64,000 bases of DNA, from contig NC_092194.1 of the NCBI RefSeq assembly GCF_043641665.1, positions 16,741,298 to 16,805,297 of the forward strand. The letters are read 5' to 3'. Positions 51,414-61,727 of the stretch are shown here, piece by piece. Source of the DNA: Enoplosus armatus (taxonomy: Eukaryota > Chordata > Actinopteri > Centrarchiformes > Enoplosidae). A model generated the notes under the pieces. That model ran no database searches. It saw only the letters and a program-made list of their open reading frames with translations, and was not told the origin of the DNA. The translations under genes were made by a program, and so were the position numbers. How positions within the stretch are numbered: the stretch's first letter is position 1; every line of letters starts with the position of its first letter.

Positions 51414-54400
51414 TTTGACCGCCATGCCCTTTTGTTCCATGTGGGCTTATGCGCTCACCATGGGTCAATGCTTTTGACTCCACAGAAGAACATCTCATCC
51501 CTCCAATGACATTTAAGGTGCAGTTTTTACTTGGGTGGATGTTTCCGCTCTGGTATGTGTGTCTGAGGGAGGTTAATCGTGTCTCTCTGTTTTCTACAGA
51601 CAAAGCAGCCCCTAACCCAACCTCATCACTCAGTGTTGACCTCAGCCCTTGTTTGGTGATTAATTATCCCTCCCACATCACCTGTCACGCTGCAGCGACG
51701 CAGACTCATCCACACATGCATGCATGCAAGGTTGCAACTCCCCTGCTCTCAGCTGTGAGTGCAGATAAGGGAAATAGCAGAGTTAGCACATCCAGCACTA
51801 TTTGCTCACCTCTTTCTCAAACAAAGAAGTAAACCTGCCTCTGATAACACAATTACAGGGTGTACATGCCGCCACATTCTCTTGCTCAACCGTGCGGGTT
51901 AAAGGTGAATGAAGAAACTACACACCTGCTTTATCCTGTTCTGCAGGAAGCAATGAATGAACCACAAACTTGATCTGTGTTGCCGTTCTGTTTCCATATT
52001 GGAAAGTAATCTGCTGTAAAATGTGATGAAGTAATGGAAGTTTTTTCTTTCTTTTTTCGCCACATATCAAAGAGCAGGCGACCTCCTCCCTCCGCCACCC
52101 TCAGACCTGCTGCTGGAGGTTCAGAAACCCACTTCCTGGTACTTCATCTCAAGGTGCCTCTATACACACACACCACACAAACAGGAAACAGCCCTCTTTC
52201 ATGTCCCTCAAACTGCAGTTTAAGTTCTTCTGAAAGGGTGCAGCAAGAAAGGAAGGTGCACATACTCACCTGGTTTAGTTTGAGATGTAGAAACAAATAT
52301 GTTTTTCATTTCTTCTGACCTTATTAAAACCAAAAATGTAGAAAAGTTTTGAAGTGGTAACCCTCCCCCTTGCAACGAACCAGGCTTGCACATTTAATGA
52401 AGGTGTTAAAATATAAACATGACTATAAGCATTATTAATACACCAAATAAGGCAATATTTCTTGTTTTATTTGTTATATGGGTTATGCGTGAGCAAATAT
52501 ATATTCTGTTTGGAAAGATATGTACAGCATGTTATTATTTATAGGGATGTTTGAGGTCAATTAGAGCCCAGAGAGGTCTAACTCTCTGTTCCTCTTATGA
52601 ACAAACTGTCACAAAACTCCAATAATAGAAATCCTAATAGACTATTCTCACAAAAGTCCTAAAGTACAAAGGTGATAAAACAATGTTAAGTAGGTTTTTG
52701 AGCTGTTAAAGAGGGTCTGTGGTCTCCAGGACCCCAAACAGAACATCCATCCTTGTTCTTTGCCAGGGTGAAATATGAACCATAACAATAGGGCCCTGAA
52801 TTTGTAAATACTTCACTTCGATAGAATTAAAAAGTTACATTTGTATTAATACATGTTTGACTACATGTGTGTAATATACTTGTAAAACATGCTGTTGCAT
52901 CATGGCTTCTTCTTCTACATTGGTTGTTGATCACCGCTTTAGAATGCAATGAGGATTTTATTAGCAGCATGTCATGAATACTCGCTGGTTTTCAGGTTGT
53001 TGTCCACATGTTGTGGGATTTTTCACTTTCTCTGATTTTGTGTGACACAAAATGAAACTATAACAAGCAGTGAGTAACCAACCATCAATCATAATCACCT
53101 GTGAATATCAAAAAGGCAATATATGGGTATCCAGTTAAGTAACACATAAAGTAAAATCAGGCTCTTGGCAGGCAGGCAGCTTGTTGAGAGATGGGGGGGG
53201 GGGGCAGGATCTACCAGGTCCAGGGAGATGGGGGTGGGGGGGTGGGGGGGGGGGGCAGGATCTACCAGGCCCAGGTTCTCTGGAATAAAGCAACAAGGAG
53301 GCCGCCACGGGTCAGCTGTGACGGGTCAGCACCCACCATTGTATGGAGGGAAGGGAGTTCCTGTTCCGGCTCGTTTTTGCAATCTGAGAGAATATAAACA
53401 TGGACAGACGGAAGTGTCCGGACAGCGAGCGAAAGCAGAAGCAGTGTGGATGTTGACTGGAGCATATGAAGGGGAAGCTACAGTGTGTTGTTACTGAAAT
53501 CAAATACCGCTCAGCTTGTATTAATAGTGAAATAGAGATTTTTATCTACGTTTATTTATCTATGCAGAAATATATTAAATTAATCATGTGATACAATGCT
53601 ATGTATTTTGATAAACCTGATATGATTCAATTGTTTATCCCATACTTACCAGGACCATCCTCACACACTTATCGATCAGCGTTCTTGTAACCTCAGGATC
53701 ATTGATCAGGCGATAACCTCAGCAAGTCACACGTTTTTATTCTTGGAAACGTTACGTTTACAGCCCTCCCCTGATCGATATTTCTGCTGAAACCATGAGT
53801 GTCGTGTCTTTGTGTAACCAGACCTGCTCAATCAGAGTTTGTCATCCCCAGGTCAATACCCCTGACTGCTCTCTGCGCAGTTCACCAATCAACTTCCACC
53901 ACAGTGAAACTCCCTTTAGTTCTGCATTATGCACAGAGAAGCACAGCCTCTTCTGTTTCCCATTCCATCCCTGTATGCTTTTACCTTTAGATATAACATT
54001 TGTAAACATATTTTGTCCCTTTTTATAAAGCAGGGGTTTGTCTGACAGTGAAGTATTTATGTTGCTATGGAGTCAGTTAGTCAGCTGTGGGCTACAACTT
54101 CAGCACATTTCTTTCAGCCTACATTTGTTTACATTTTGGCAAATTGGCATAATTAAAAGTATGCCTAAATAGCTATTAGCAGTTCCTATATGCAAAGTAC
54201 TCATGGATATACAGCCAACTATCCCTGAATTACTTTGATACCAAACATGATGATTCTCAGGCAAGTTCTGTAGTTCTGATTTGTGAGTGGATCTAAGGGT
54301 CATGTTTGAAAACCTGATATAAAGCTGTGGCACAACTGCCTTCCAAAATATTTCCCTGTATTATGGCCTGTATTATGCAAATGTTAAAATAGTTGGTCTC

Positions 54401-54639
54401 ATATAATGCCATCCAATAAAAGGCCATACTCAAATTGGAATATTAAGTAATCTGATAAAATTAGGCATTTGAAATGTAATCTTCATTGCACAGATCAAAG
54501 GGACCTGATTTTAAACCCAATGTTCAACAAATGTTGTAGCATCATGCATGTGCATTGTGTCTACAGCGGCATAAGATGTAAGAGCATCTAAACATGACTG
54601 ACATAATAACCCTTGTACACAACTCATAACACTGTTTAA
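51414..54639. other. Non-coding; duplicated G-tract motif
   Basis: Holds the G-rich duplication at 53193-53275. No gene is supported between the last family C copy and the distal poly(A) signal of zfp36l1. Confidence 0.5.
53193..53275. repeat. G-rich tandem duplication
   Basis: GGGCAGGATCTACCAGG occurs twice, near 53202 and 53254, each after long G runs (G12; then G-rich blocks broken by single T). The spacing is about 52 bp. Confidence 0.8.
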
Positions 54640-54658
54640 CTTTTCAAAAAATACGGGG

Positions 54659-54664
54659 TTTATT
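54659..54664 (-). terminator. Distal poly(A) signal AATAAA of zfp36l1
   Basis: TTTATT on the plus strand gives the canonical AATAAA on the gene strand, about 2.1 kb past the stop codon. Cleavage would fall near 54630-54650. A U-rich stretch (CGTATTTTTTG on the mRNA strand) follows at once, as expected downstream of a signal. Confidence 0.55.
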
Positions 54665-55303
54665 GACTTAACTGCAATCAATACTTACAAAAGAGGAAAA
54701 AAAAAAACAGGTTTTCATATAAACTCACAGAAATTACTGTAGTGAAAAAAACATGGCTGAAAAAATACATTCAACTGTTTTACTTTCTTTGTGTCAAAAT
54801 CTGTTCACCTCTTCCAAACACGTGAAGGCAACACAGAACAAGTGACTTTAAAAAAAATGAATCGTCCTCCATTATCAAATATAAAAAGGCAGAGAAGCCT
54901 CAGCTACCTGGAATGTATTCAACGAGGCACTTCCAATGGTCAAGAGGGGGCCAAGCAAGTGCATCAAGCATCCAATCAAATTAAAAGAAAACTAAATAAA
55001 CTTTCCTCAACCCATTTGGTCACAGCTATTGCTTGTAAGAACAGACTGGGTGTAAAAACCATGCTGACAGAAGACATTTCAAGATCTCTTCGAACTCTCA
55101 TAAACCAGTGATGTGAGAGGTCTTCTAGCACCCCTTTACTTCCACCATCAACCCAAGAGCTGAATCAATGTAATAACAGTTAGCTACTGTTACTGTCAGA
55201 TTAATGTAAGATGTGAAGGGAAAAACATCAGGAATGAATACAAGCAAATCTAGTTTAGATGGAATTGCAGTCCAATAAGAGGGAGTAAGAAAAAAAAAAG
55301 TAC

Positions 55304-55312
55304 AATAAATAA
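55304..55312 (-). promoter_or_regulatory. Perfect AU-rich nonamer UUAUUUAUU in zfp36l1 3' UTR
   Basis: The plus strand reads AATAAATAA, so the mRNA reads UUAUUUAUU. This is the established high-affinity target of the tandem CCCH fingers encoded by this same gene. Two further UAUUUAU heptamers lie 215-265 bp closer to the stop codon. Negative self-regulation is inferred, by analogy with ZFP36. Confidence 0.6.
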
Positions 55313-56199
55313 TCAAAACGCAAAACATCTTTTTTTGCATTTTTTTTTTGCTTTAAATTAAGTTTCATTTTGACAAAGTGTAGTTGCAGAACAAAAGTCA
55401 TTGAAGTACAATATATTAAACTGTGAAAAAAGGAAAACTGACAAAAACGTCTTCACAATCTTTAGATTAATATGGAAGATCATAATTTAACATAAAAGAA
55501 AATATATTCTATTGTTCATTATCCAGATAAATACAAAACAAAATTAACAAAAAAATGCATATGATCACCAATAAATATGTTCTGATAAGTTAAATAAGCA
55601 GTGACAAGCAAACCTTCTGTCTGGAAAGTTTTTTCAAACAATAATAACCGTAATAATAACATTAATAAAAAATAATTATCAAATAAAGAAAGCAAAAGGG
55701 ATGTATTGAGTACAGAGTGCTCCTCGGAGCAGGTTCTAAAGTGGGGGAGAAGTAAAGTAAAATAGCTTGGAGATCCCATCTTGTCAAGTCGCAGGATGTA
55801 CAACTGCACCATGGGAATGCTGGAATTCCCCAGATCGGCGAGGATGAAGGGGGGGGGGGGGCAGGGTTGAGAGGTGGGACAAAGTCTTACAGGTTTAATG
55901 ATCAGTTTGATATCAAGACTTCCTTCCCAAAAAAAGAGCCAGTGACCAGCAACAGGAGGAGAAAAACTCGGGAGAGGGGGGTGGGGGGGGCATAACCAAC
56001 TTCCAGTTCAAAGTCCTTCCTGCAGACTCACCCAGTCCACAATTACATAAGACGGGGCTTGAGAAGAACCGTGACGGGGGGGGGGGGCAAATGAGAAAGA
56101 ACCAAAAACAAACAGTAGTCCATTCACCCTAAACACATGCAGAAACCGCCCCAGGCACTTTTTTTTCTTTTTAAAAACTATTCATATCTTTTCAGGGTC

Positions 56200-56205
56200 T
56201 TTATT
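56200..56205 (-). terminator. Possible proximal poly(A) signal AATAAA of zfp36l1
   Basis: A second canonical AATAAA on the gene strand lies about 540 bp after the stop codon. Its use would give a short 3' UTR lacking all three AU-rich heptamers. It sits beside an A-rich run, so oligo-dT priming artefacts could mimic a site here. Confidence 0.3.
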
Positions 56206-56743
56206 TTTTTTTTCCTTTTGTCTTAACTCAGTCTGTAAAAACAGCTGCGGTAGATCTACAGTTACATTAGTGAGCACCCTCTAGCTAGCTCAGGGGAAGT
56301 GGTATCGTCAGGGGAGGGGGGTGGGTGGGGGGGGGATTGGGGACTAGTGCAATGCACTCCCCTTTCCAAGGCCACTTGTGCTGCTACACATTCAAGAACA
56401 AATGAATAAGAAGAAAAAAAAAACAAGTGGCACCTGGCAAAACAGTCAATTCTTGTTCTCATGATTTTCATTGTTCAATTTCCTCTCCTTTTTTGGCACT
56501 ATGACACATGGCAGGGTACGTTTTAAAACTTGCTGTGCGAATTGACAGGGATGAAATGATAATTTGAGTTGAGAGAGAGAGAGTTCCCTTAAGTGACCAC
56601 ATCCTTACAATGCTAACAAGGAGCTAACACGTTGTCTTGTGTAAGGGAAGATGGGGAAAGCTTCGGAAAGGGGCAGAGGTAGAGGGGAGTGCCGTGTTCT
56701 CTTTGTGTCATCGAACTTAAAGTCACTGGTGGATGCGTGCAGT

Positions 56744-57805
56744 CTAATCATCAGAGATGGAGAGGCGGCTGAAGATGGGAAGGCGGCGGGTGGTGTCCAG
56801 CGTGGGGGACTCAGAGCCACTCAGGCTGCCTCCAGAGCTGCTCTGATAGCCCTCTTGGTCTGACAGAGAGTCGGGAGGGCTGGATGGAGACTCGAACATC
56901 TGAGGGGACTCCAACATGGGTCTGAAATAGTAAGACGTGCTTGTTGGAGAGGGAGGTGCAGGGGTATTGGGCTCTGTGCCTACAGGACCGGTACTGAGGC
57001 TGGGCCCAAACAGGTTGGCCAGCTCCTGGCTGGAGTAGGTGAAGGGGTTACTGCTGGGCCAGTCGGGGACTTCATCAGGGAAGAACATGGGTGGAGGGGT
57101 GACCGAGGTGGGGCTGTCTCTCAGCCCAGCTGAGCTGGAGAAGCCTGCGAAGCTGTAGCTGTGCTGAAGTCGAGGCCTGTCCATCTTGTTGGAAGAGTTA
57201 AGAGGGGAGCACTGCTGGGGAGGTCCACGGCGCTCCTCAGCATTGTGGATGAAATGGCAGCGAGGCCCGTATGGGCAGAATCCGATGGTGTGGAAGGTGC
57301 GGCACAGCTCAGTTTTGTATTTGGGATGGCGGCTCAGGCTGCGCAGTTCATGGATTCCGTGAGCAAACTGGCATTTGTCGCCGTACTTGCAGGAACCGTT
57401 CTCCTCAAAAGGCCTGCAAAGCTCCGTCTTGTAACGGCTGGAGTTCACTTGGCTGCCGCCGCTGGTGGGACTGGCAGGGCCCAGGCACTTGTTGAGGAGC
57501 CTCTCACCCGTCTCAGAGAAGGAGCGGTCTCGCGGGCGATTCTCCTTGTTGCTGGCGTTGCCAACCCCTGAGATGAGTGAGGAGTGGTCGGCCGTCTTCA
57601 GGCTGTTCAGAAACTGGTTCTGGCTGAACTTTGTGCTGCTGACAGAGTGCCGCCGCTGGAACACGCCTCCCACTGAGGGAGATCCCACCGCCTTCCTGTC
57701 CAGCAGGGCTCCGGCGGGGCTGGAGATGGGCACATTGGTGCCAGTGCAAGGGACAGACATGGGATGGGGAGCCCCCAGGTTGTTGTTGTAGCTGAGCAGT
57801 TTGTT
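56744..57805 (-). CDS. zfp36l1: zfp36l1 coding exon 2 (zinc fingers, C-terminus, stop)
   Basis: The minus strand shows a pyrimidine tract and CTGCAG acceptor at 57806-57811, then AACAAACTGCTCAGC in phase 0. That adds 15 codons (NKLLSYNNNLGAPHP) before the internal methionine at 57760. The exon carries 353 codons plus TAG, including both zinc fingers and the phosphosite-rich, proline/serine-rich C-terminal half. Open frames on the opposite strand here are shadows of this exon's GC-rich third positions. Confidence 0.95.
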   Translation of the reverse strand, partial: NKLLSYNNNLGAPHPMSVPCTGTNVPISSPAGALLDRKAVGSPSVGGVFQRRHSVSSTKFSQNQFLNSLKTADHSSLISGVGNASNKENRPRDRSFSETGERLLNKCLGPASPTSGGSQVNSSRYKTELCRPFEENGSCKYGDKCQFAHGIHELRSLSRHPKYKTELCRTFHTIGFCPYGPRCHFIHNAEERRGPPQQCSPLNSSNKMDRPRLQHSYSFAGFSSSAGLRDSPTSVTPPPMFFPDEVPDWPSSNPFTYSSQELANLFGPSLSTGPVGTEPNTPAPPSPTSTSYYFRPMLESPQMFESPSSPPDSLSDQEGYQSSSGGSLSGSESPTLDTTRRLPIFSRLSISDD

Positions 57806-59012
57806 CTGCAGAGACAGAAAGAATACACATGATTAGAATAAGTATTCACCAAGACTGACAGTCAAAGTGGTGCTGATTTTAAAAAGGGAGCTGGTGGGCT
57901 ACAGAGAGAAAAAAAATCCACAGCCTCCTCTTGCATGGTCTTTTTGGCTCTGACAACATAAGCGGATACAGGCCTATAGAACAGCAGCTGGTTTGGCAAG
58001 TTGCCCTGGTTAGGAATGTGTGCCTGTTTAGTAAATGGAGCAGCAGCACATGAGAGGCCAGCGGGCTTCTAGTGGCTACAAAAAGGCTGCATCATTTGAA
58101 AGATAATGAAAGTGGCAAAGCATCCTGCTGAATTACAAGTGAAACTGATCTGCGTTTCAATACACTTCCAAACTAGAGGAGATGACGGGTTAGTCACCAA
58201 TTTACACGAGTATAAAAGCTCCCAGAGAAGAAAACCTAACAACCGCGGGGAAAAGGCGCTGTTTTATATGAAATCTGACCCTGAAAACTATGAAAATGTA
58301 TGCAAACGAAAAACAGTGCAGTGACGTTAGCTAACCGAAGTGCCGTTACCCTTTTGAAAACAAGTTATTTCCCAACATATATTAACGTTTTACGCGGTTA
58401 ATCATATAAACAGTTTTATAGGAGCAATTATAGGTAAAAGCCAGACACATCTAGTCAATGATTAGCGAGCATGTGGCTGCTTTGTGAGGAGTATTAAAAG
58501 TGGCGCAAAACTGCCCTCATTTAAAGAAAGATGAGTTAACTGAACGTTAACGGCCGTTTGCCCTGGAAACTGCACCGTAGCTGGTAAGCAAAACTTACTT
58601 TAAGTGCTATGTAATGTGGCACATGTTGAATATGAAAAAGTTTCCCATTTCAACAACTGTTAACGTCAACGTTAAGTTACCGCCAGGCATCGGCACACTT
58701 TAGAGCCGCTCGTTTAACGTAAATAGCGCCTGCGACGACGACACGGCAGGTTAAAAACAAGCAGCCGAATCAAAGCGAAGCGGAAAAACAAATCAAAACA
58801 GCAAAAACAAAAACAGCCTCCACACAGGCGCGTCACGGCACAGGGCCGCGGGCATGCAGCTCACCATTCCTCCACAGCTGCTAACTCACCGCTGCTAACA
58901 GGCTAACAAGAGCTCACACTGCTAGAAAAGACCAGAGAGGAGAAAAAAGTTTTGAAGCTACCTTGTTCATTACTTCGAAGTCGAAGAAAGGCGACACCAC
59001 GGCTGTGGTCAT
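56744..59012 (-). CDS. zfp36l1: ZFP36L1 (TIS11B/BRF1) CCCH zinc-finger mRNA-decay protein, two coding exons
   Basis: The coding sequence joins 59012-58962 to 57805-56744 and encodes 370 residues ending in TAG. Known role of the family: it binds AU-rich elements in mRNA 3' UTRs and recruits the CCR4-NOT deadenylase, shuttling between nucleus and cytoplasm. Visible in order (full-protein numbering): N-terminal MTTAVVSPFFDFEVMNK; LLDRKAVG at about 51-58; RRHSV at about 68-72; RDRSFSE at about 109-115, the conserved kinase/14-3-3 site; RYKTEL lead-in then finger 1 (C147, C156, C162, H166); KYKTEL lead-in then finger 2 (C185, C194, C200, H204). Both fingers are CX8CX5CX3H and intact. HSYSFAGF follows at about 232-239, and the C-terminus is RRLPIFSRLSISDD, the conserved CNOT1-binding and export-signal region. 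The finger-domain wording (ENGSCKYGDKC, HNAEERR) fits L1 better than L2 or ZFP36. Length is slightly above human ZFP36L1. Teleosts often have a and b copies; zfp36l1a seems likelier but is unresolved. Confidence 0.96.
57806..58961 (-). other. zfp36l1 intron 1
   Basis: A single 1,156-bp phase-0 intron separates the short first coding exon from the main exon. This layout is standard for ZFP36-family genes. Minus-strand donor is AAG|GTAGC and acceptor is TCTCTGCAG|AAC. The exon-1-proximal part (about 58700-58870) is rich in CpG (GCGACGACGACACGG, GGCGCGTCACGG), as expected near an active vertebrate promoter. No other coding sequence is visible in it. Confidence 0.9.
58962..59012 (-). CDS. zfp36l1: zfp36l1 coding exon 1 (17 codons)
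   Basis: Read on the minus strand, this exon begins ATGACCACAGCC and encodes MTTAVVSPFFDFEVMNK, matching the short first coding exon typical of the family. The start context is AAGATGA with A at -3, a good Kozak match. The exon ends in AAG followed by GTAGC, an acceptable splice donor, and leaves the reading frame in phase 0. It was found by extending the gene upstream. The ATG at 57760 inside exon 2 would drop the conserved N-terminus, so the true start is placed here. Confidence 0.93.
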
Positions 59013-59046
59013 CTTTGCAGCGACCAGAATTAACTTAAAAAGTAGT

Positions 59047-59067
59047 AAAAAAAAAAAAAAAAAAAAA
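59047..59067 (-). repeat. 21-nt poly(A) run, poly(U) in the zfp36l1 5' UTR
   Basis: An uninterrupted run of 21 A on the plus strand lies between the TATA box and the start codon, so the mRNA leader would carry U21 about 35 nt before the ATG. It is prone to length variation and to sequencing error. Confidence 0.85.
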
Positions 59068-59186
59068 CCCAAACAAACTGCTTGTTAGAAAGTTGCGCAG
59101 GTCTGCTGAGTTTCTGATTAGCAGGTCCTGTGTATTTTTGACCCAGCAGAACTCCCCCTCTGCCCTGCACCAGCCCCGACATTTGC

Positions 59187-59192
59187 TTTATA
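59187..59192 (-). promoter_or_regulatory. TATA box of zfp36l1
   Basis: The minus strand reads GATTATAAAGC, with TATAAA 175 bp upstream of the start codon. Transcription would begin near 59158-59165, giving a 5' UTR of about 150 nt. A TATA box fits the inducible, immediate-early behaviour known for this family. Two GTTAAC palindromes lie just upstream at 59225-59230 and 59236-59241. Confidence 0.65.
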
Positions 59193-59750
59193 ATCCTTTG
59201 CAGGAGGAGCCTCCAGCGCTGGGCGTTAACTTTCAGTTAACTTTTTTTTTTTTCTTCCTCTTCTGCGGGGACAAACTTGCAGTGGTTTGTCAGTTTGTTT
59301 GAGATTACTACACTGTTGCACGCAGTATGAATACTAAACATACGGCTTTTATTTTTGAGCAACATACAGTGAAAAATAACTATCTCCATAGTAAGCCAGT
59401 TTATTAGTTTATCAGGAGAGTAGAGACATTGGTTATACATACAAAATAACTTATTACACTTAGTATACTGTACATGTTCTGTTTATTAACTTTGTTAGTG
59501 AAATAGTGTCTTAACTTTAATGTACAAGTAAATATATATATATATCTATATATATATATAACTAAGTTACTATAAGTAGATTTTAAAGTCCAGTGGCAAA
59601 ATTAGGCTACAACTTTATTTCCTTCCTTTTCGTATGGAAGTCTGGTACTTAAACAGTCTGGAGTTGTTTACTGGGAGGCGCTGCACTATCCTCAGGGTTT
59701 CTGCTACCATCCACTACTCTGTAATTAATTTACTCTTAATTGCTGGACTG

Positions 59751-59758
59751 TAACGTCA
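59751..59758 (-). promoter_or_regulatory. CRE-like site TGACGTTA upstream of zfp36l1
   Basis: TAACGTCA on the plus strand is a one-mismatch CRE (TGACGTTA on the gene strand), only 5 bp from the kappa-B site. It is a possible CREB/ATF target; a single short motif is weak evidence alone. Confidence 0.3.
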
Positions 59759-59763
59759 CTTGT

Positions 59764-59773
59764 GGGACTTTCC
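59764..59773 (+). promoter_or_regulatory. Consensus NF-kappa-B site upstream of zfp36l1
   Basis: GGGACTTTCC is an exact match to the classical kappa-B site. It lies about 570 bp upstream of the TATA box. ZFP36-family genes respond to inflammatory and growth signals, so the placement is sensible, but function is inferred. Confidence 0.4.
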
Positions 59774-61727
59774 GGTGAATTCAGGCAGCCAGGGCTTTTA
59801 ACTCTTTCCCGACCACAGTTATTTCCCCATTAAACTCTTCTCGCTCTCTCTCTCTCGCTCTCTCCCTCTCTTTTTTTTTTAACCCTTTCTATTACAGCTC
59901 ATCTCCTGTTCCTTACCAGCAGGTATAATGCTGCTCTCCTGAGCTGAATATGTGCATGGATCTATGTGTCATTCCATCAGGTAGGCGATAACCTGATACA
60001 TTACAGTGATCTCACCAGATTCAACCGCAGCCAGTCACAATGATGCTTGCAGCCACATATGAAAGAGCTGGGCTGTGGAGAGTGAAACCTATACAAATCT
60101 ATTGTGGCCCATCGTCTTCCTCCGTCCCTCCCTCTCGCCCTCTGAATCCATGACAGAGCAGCCATCGGCCATGTGCAGAGTCAATGTCAGGGTTGGGTTG
60201 CAATAGAAAAGAGAAGAGGGAAAAGAAAGGCAGGGTTGGGGGAGAAGAAAAGAAGCTGTTAACAACAAAAAAAAATGTCCGGAGTTGGAGGAGGGGATGA
60301 TGGTGTGAGGGGGTGATTTATGGGGGAGGTTTATTACTACACAGCGCTGCCCCAGGGAGGTGAGAGAAGAGGGAGAGGCAAAACATTCCCTTTTCCCTTC
60401 CTCTTCTTTGCCTATACAGAAGCCACACGGGGGGTGGAGAGCTTTGTCTCACTGCTAGCAGCCGTGGAGGAGACAGGGGAAGTTTTTTTTTTGCTCTGAA
60501 ATGTTGAATTTAGTTGAGATAGAAAAGACCAGAAACAGGGCTTGACTTCTCTTCATTTCATACAAAGTTCTGGTCTGGGCCTGACTCCTTGTTTTCATGA
60601 GCCAACCTTTAAGAGCTGCAATGTTATTGTATGCTTTAAGAAAAGTAGATGCAACTTCATGCAATCACTGAGATATTCAGGACCCAGTCAGCGAGGAGTG
60701 AGGGTGTGTGTTTTAACATAAAAAGAGTTTTACGAGCCAGGGCTGTGTGGAGTAATCTCCCCCTGGAGTGTTTTCACAGACGGCAGGGTGGGATGACAGA
60801 CTTGCTGGAAGTCACGTCTGCAGTTCAAAGGCCCTGTCACCGATTGATTAAGTAGATCAGATCGATTGTCTCCTTCTGAGGAATAACTACAGCAGGGAAG
60901 TAGGAGGGGAATCACAGCATTTTTCTTTTCAGCGATACATAAGATAACCTCTCGCTGGTGTGAAATGATCTAAAGGACTCATAATGTGTCACACATTAAA
61001 CAGAGTCCGGGTTTATTTCAGTATAGTAAGTACAGCGGGGGGCTGTGATGTTGGAGCAAATAGCTTCCGTTACAGATTTGAACTCTACAAGGTCAGCAGG
61101 GCTCAAAACTCAACAACAAGCCACCGACTCTGATGGAAATGTTCCCGGACCTTGGCCTCAAGAAGCCTCATACACTGCTGTTGTTTACTTTAATACTCTC
61201 AGATGTATCGTGCCCGCTTGATATTGTGTGATGCAGTTATCCTTCCAGGTTTAGGAGGAGGCACCTGTTTCCTGCTTAAATGAAAATAAAAAAAAGTCAG
61301 GCTGCCCTCTCAGGGGATAGCGTCAGATGCGTTCCTGTTTTAAACATGCAGACAGTAAACGACTACAGACATAATGGTGACACACTGCTTGACTTCTTAC
61401 TTTTTAGCGTTTTGTTTTGCTAAGAAGTTATGTAAGTGCGTTTATACATGTGGGATCTAGTCTTATAGTGACAAAATTAATTTGCATGAAAAATTAGGCA
61501 GGTTTTCTGTATCTTTACTTCATACACAAGCAAAAACATACTTAATACTTTTTATGTCACATTCTTTCCTTTAAATTATGTAAAGATTGGAATGGGATTA
61601 GGTGGCATTTTAGGGTGTAGGCTGGGCTCTGCATAAGAATACTTACAAAACAGGATATGCAGTATTCATTCAAAGGTGACATTTGACAGCAATACTGAAA
61701 GTTACTGTGAGAAAATTAGGGCTGCAA

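Larger units (their letters stand above)
54640..56743 (-). other. zfp36l1: Probable zfp36l1 3' UTR
   Basis: The stretch from the stop codon to the AATAAA at 54659-54664 (minus strand) is free of the interspersed repeats that fill the rest of the flank and is AU-rich on the mRNA strand. AU-rich motifs read on the minus strand: UUAUUUAUU at 55304-55312, and UAUUUAU at 55527-55533 and 55571-55577. Four C-rich tracts (G runs on the plus strand) lie at 55849-55861, 55977-55990, 56076-56087 and 56311-56335. The extent of about 2.1 kb is inferred from the signal position and the absence of repeats; transcript ends are not visible in the sequence. Confidence 0.7.
59193..61727. other. Upstream flank of zfp36l1, no second gene seen
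   Basis: Contains a TA-rich palindromic run (59530-59560), the CRE-like and kappa-B sites (59751-59773) and a CTCTCT-rich tract (59839-59880). GGGTTGGG/AGAAGAGGG purine-rich parts lie at 60190-60400. No coding exon is recognised. Confidence 0.5.

Noticed and set aside
54791..55111. 106-residue open frame on the plus strand
   Set aside because: It lies antisense within the presumed zfp36l1 3' UTR, has no recognisable domain and is explained by chance openness.
57161..57830. Long open frames opposite or out of frame with zfp36l1 exon 2
   Set aside because: They are shadows of a GC-rich coding exon; the conserved ZFP36 motifs are all in the one minus-strand frame.
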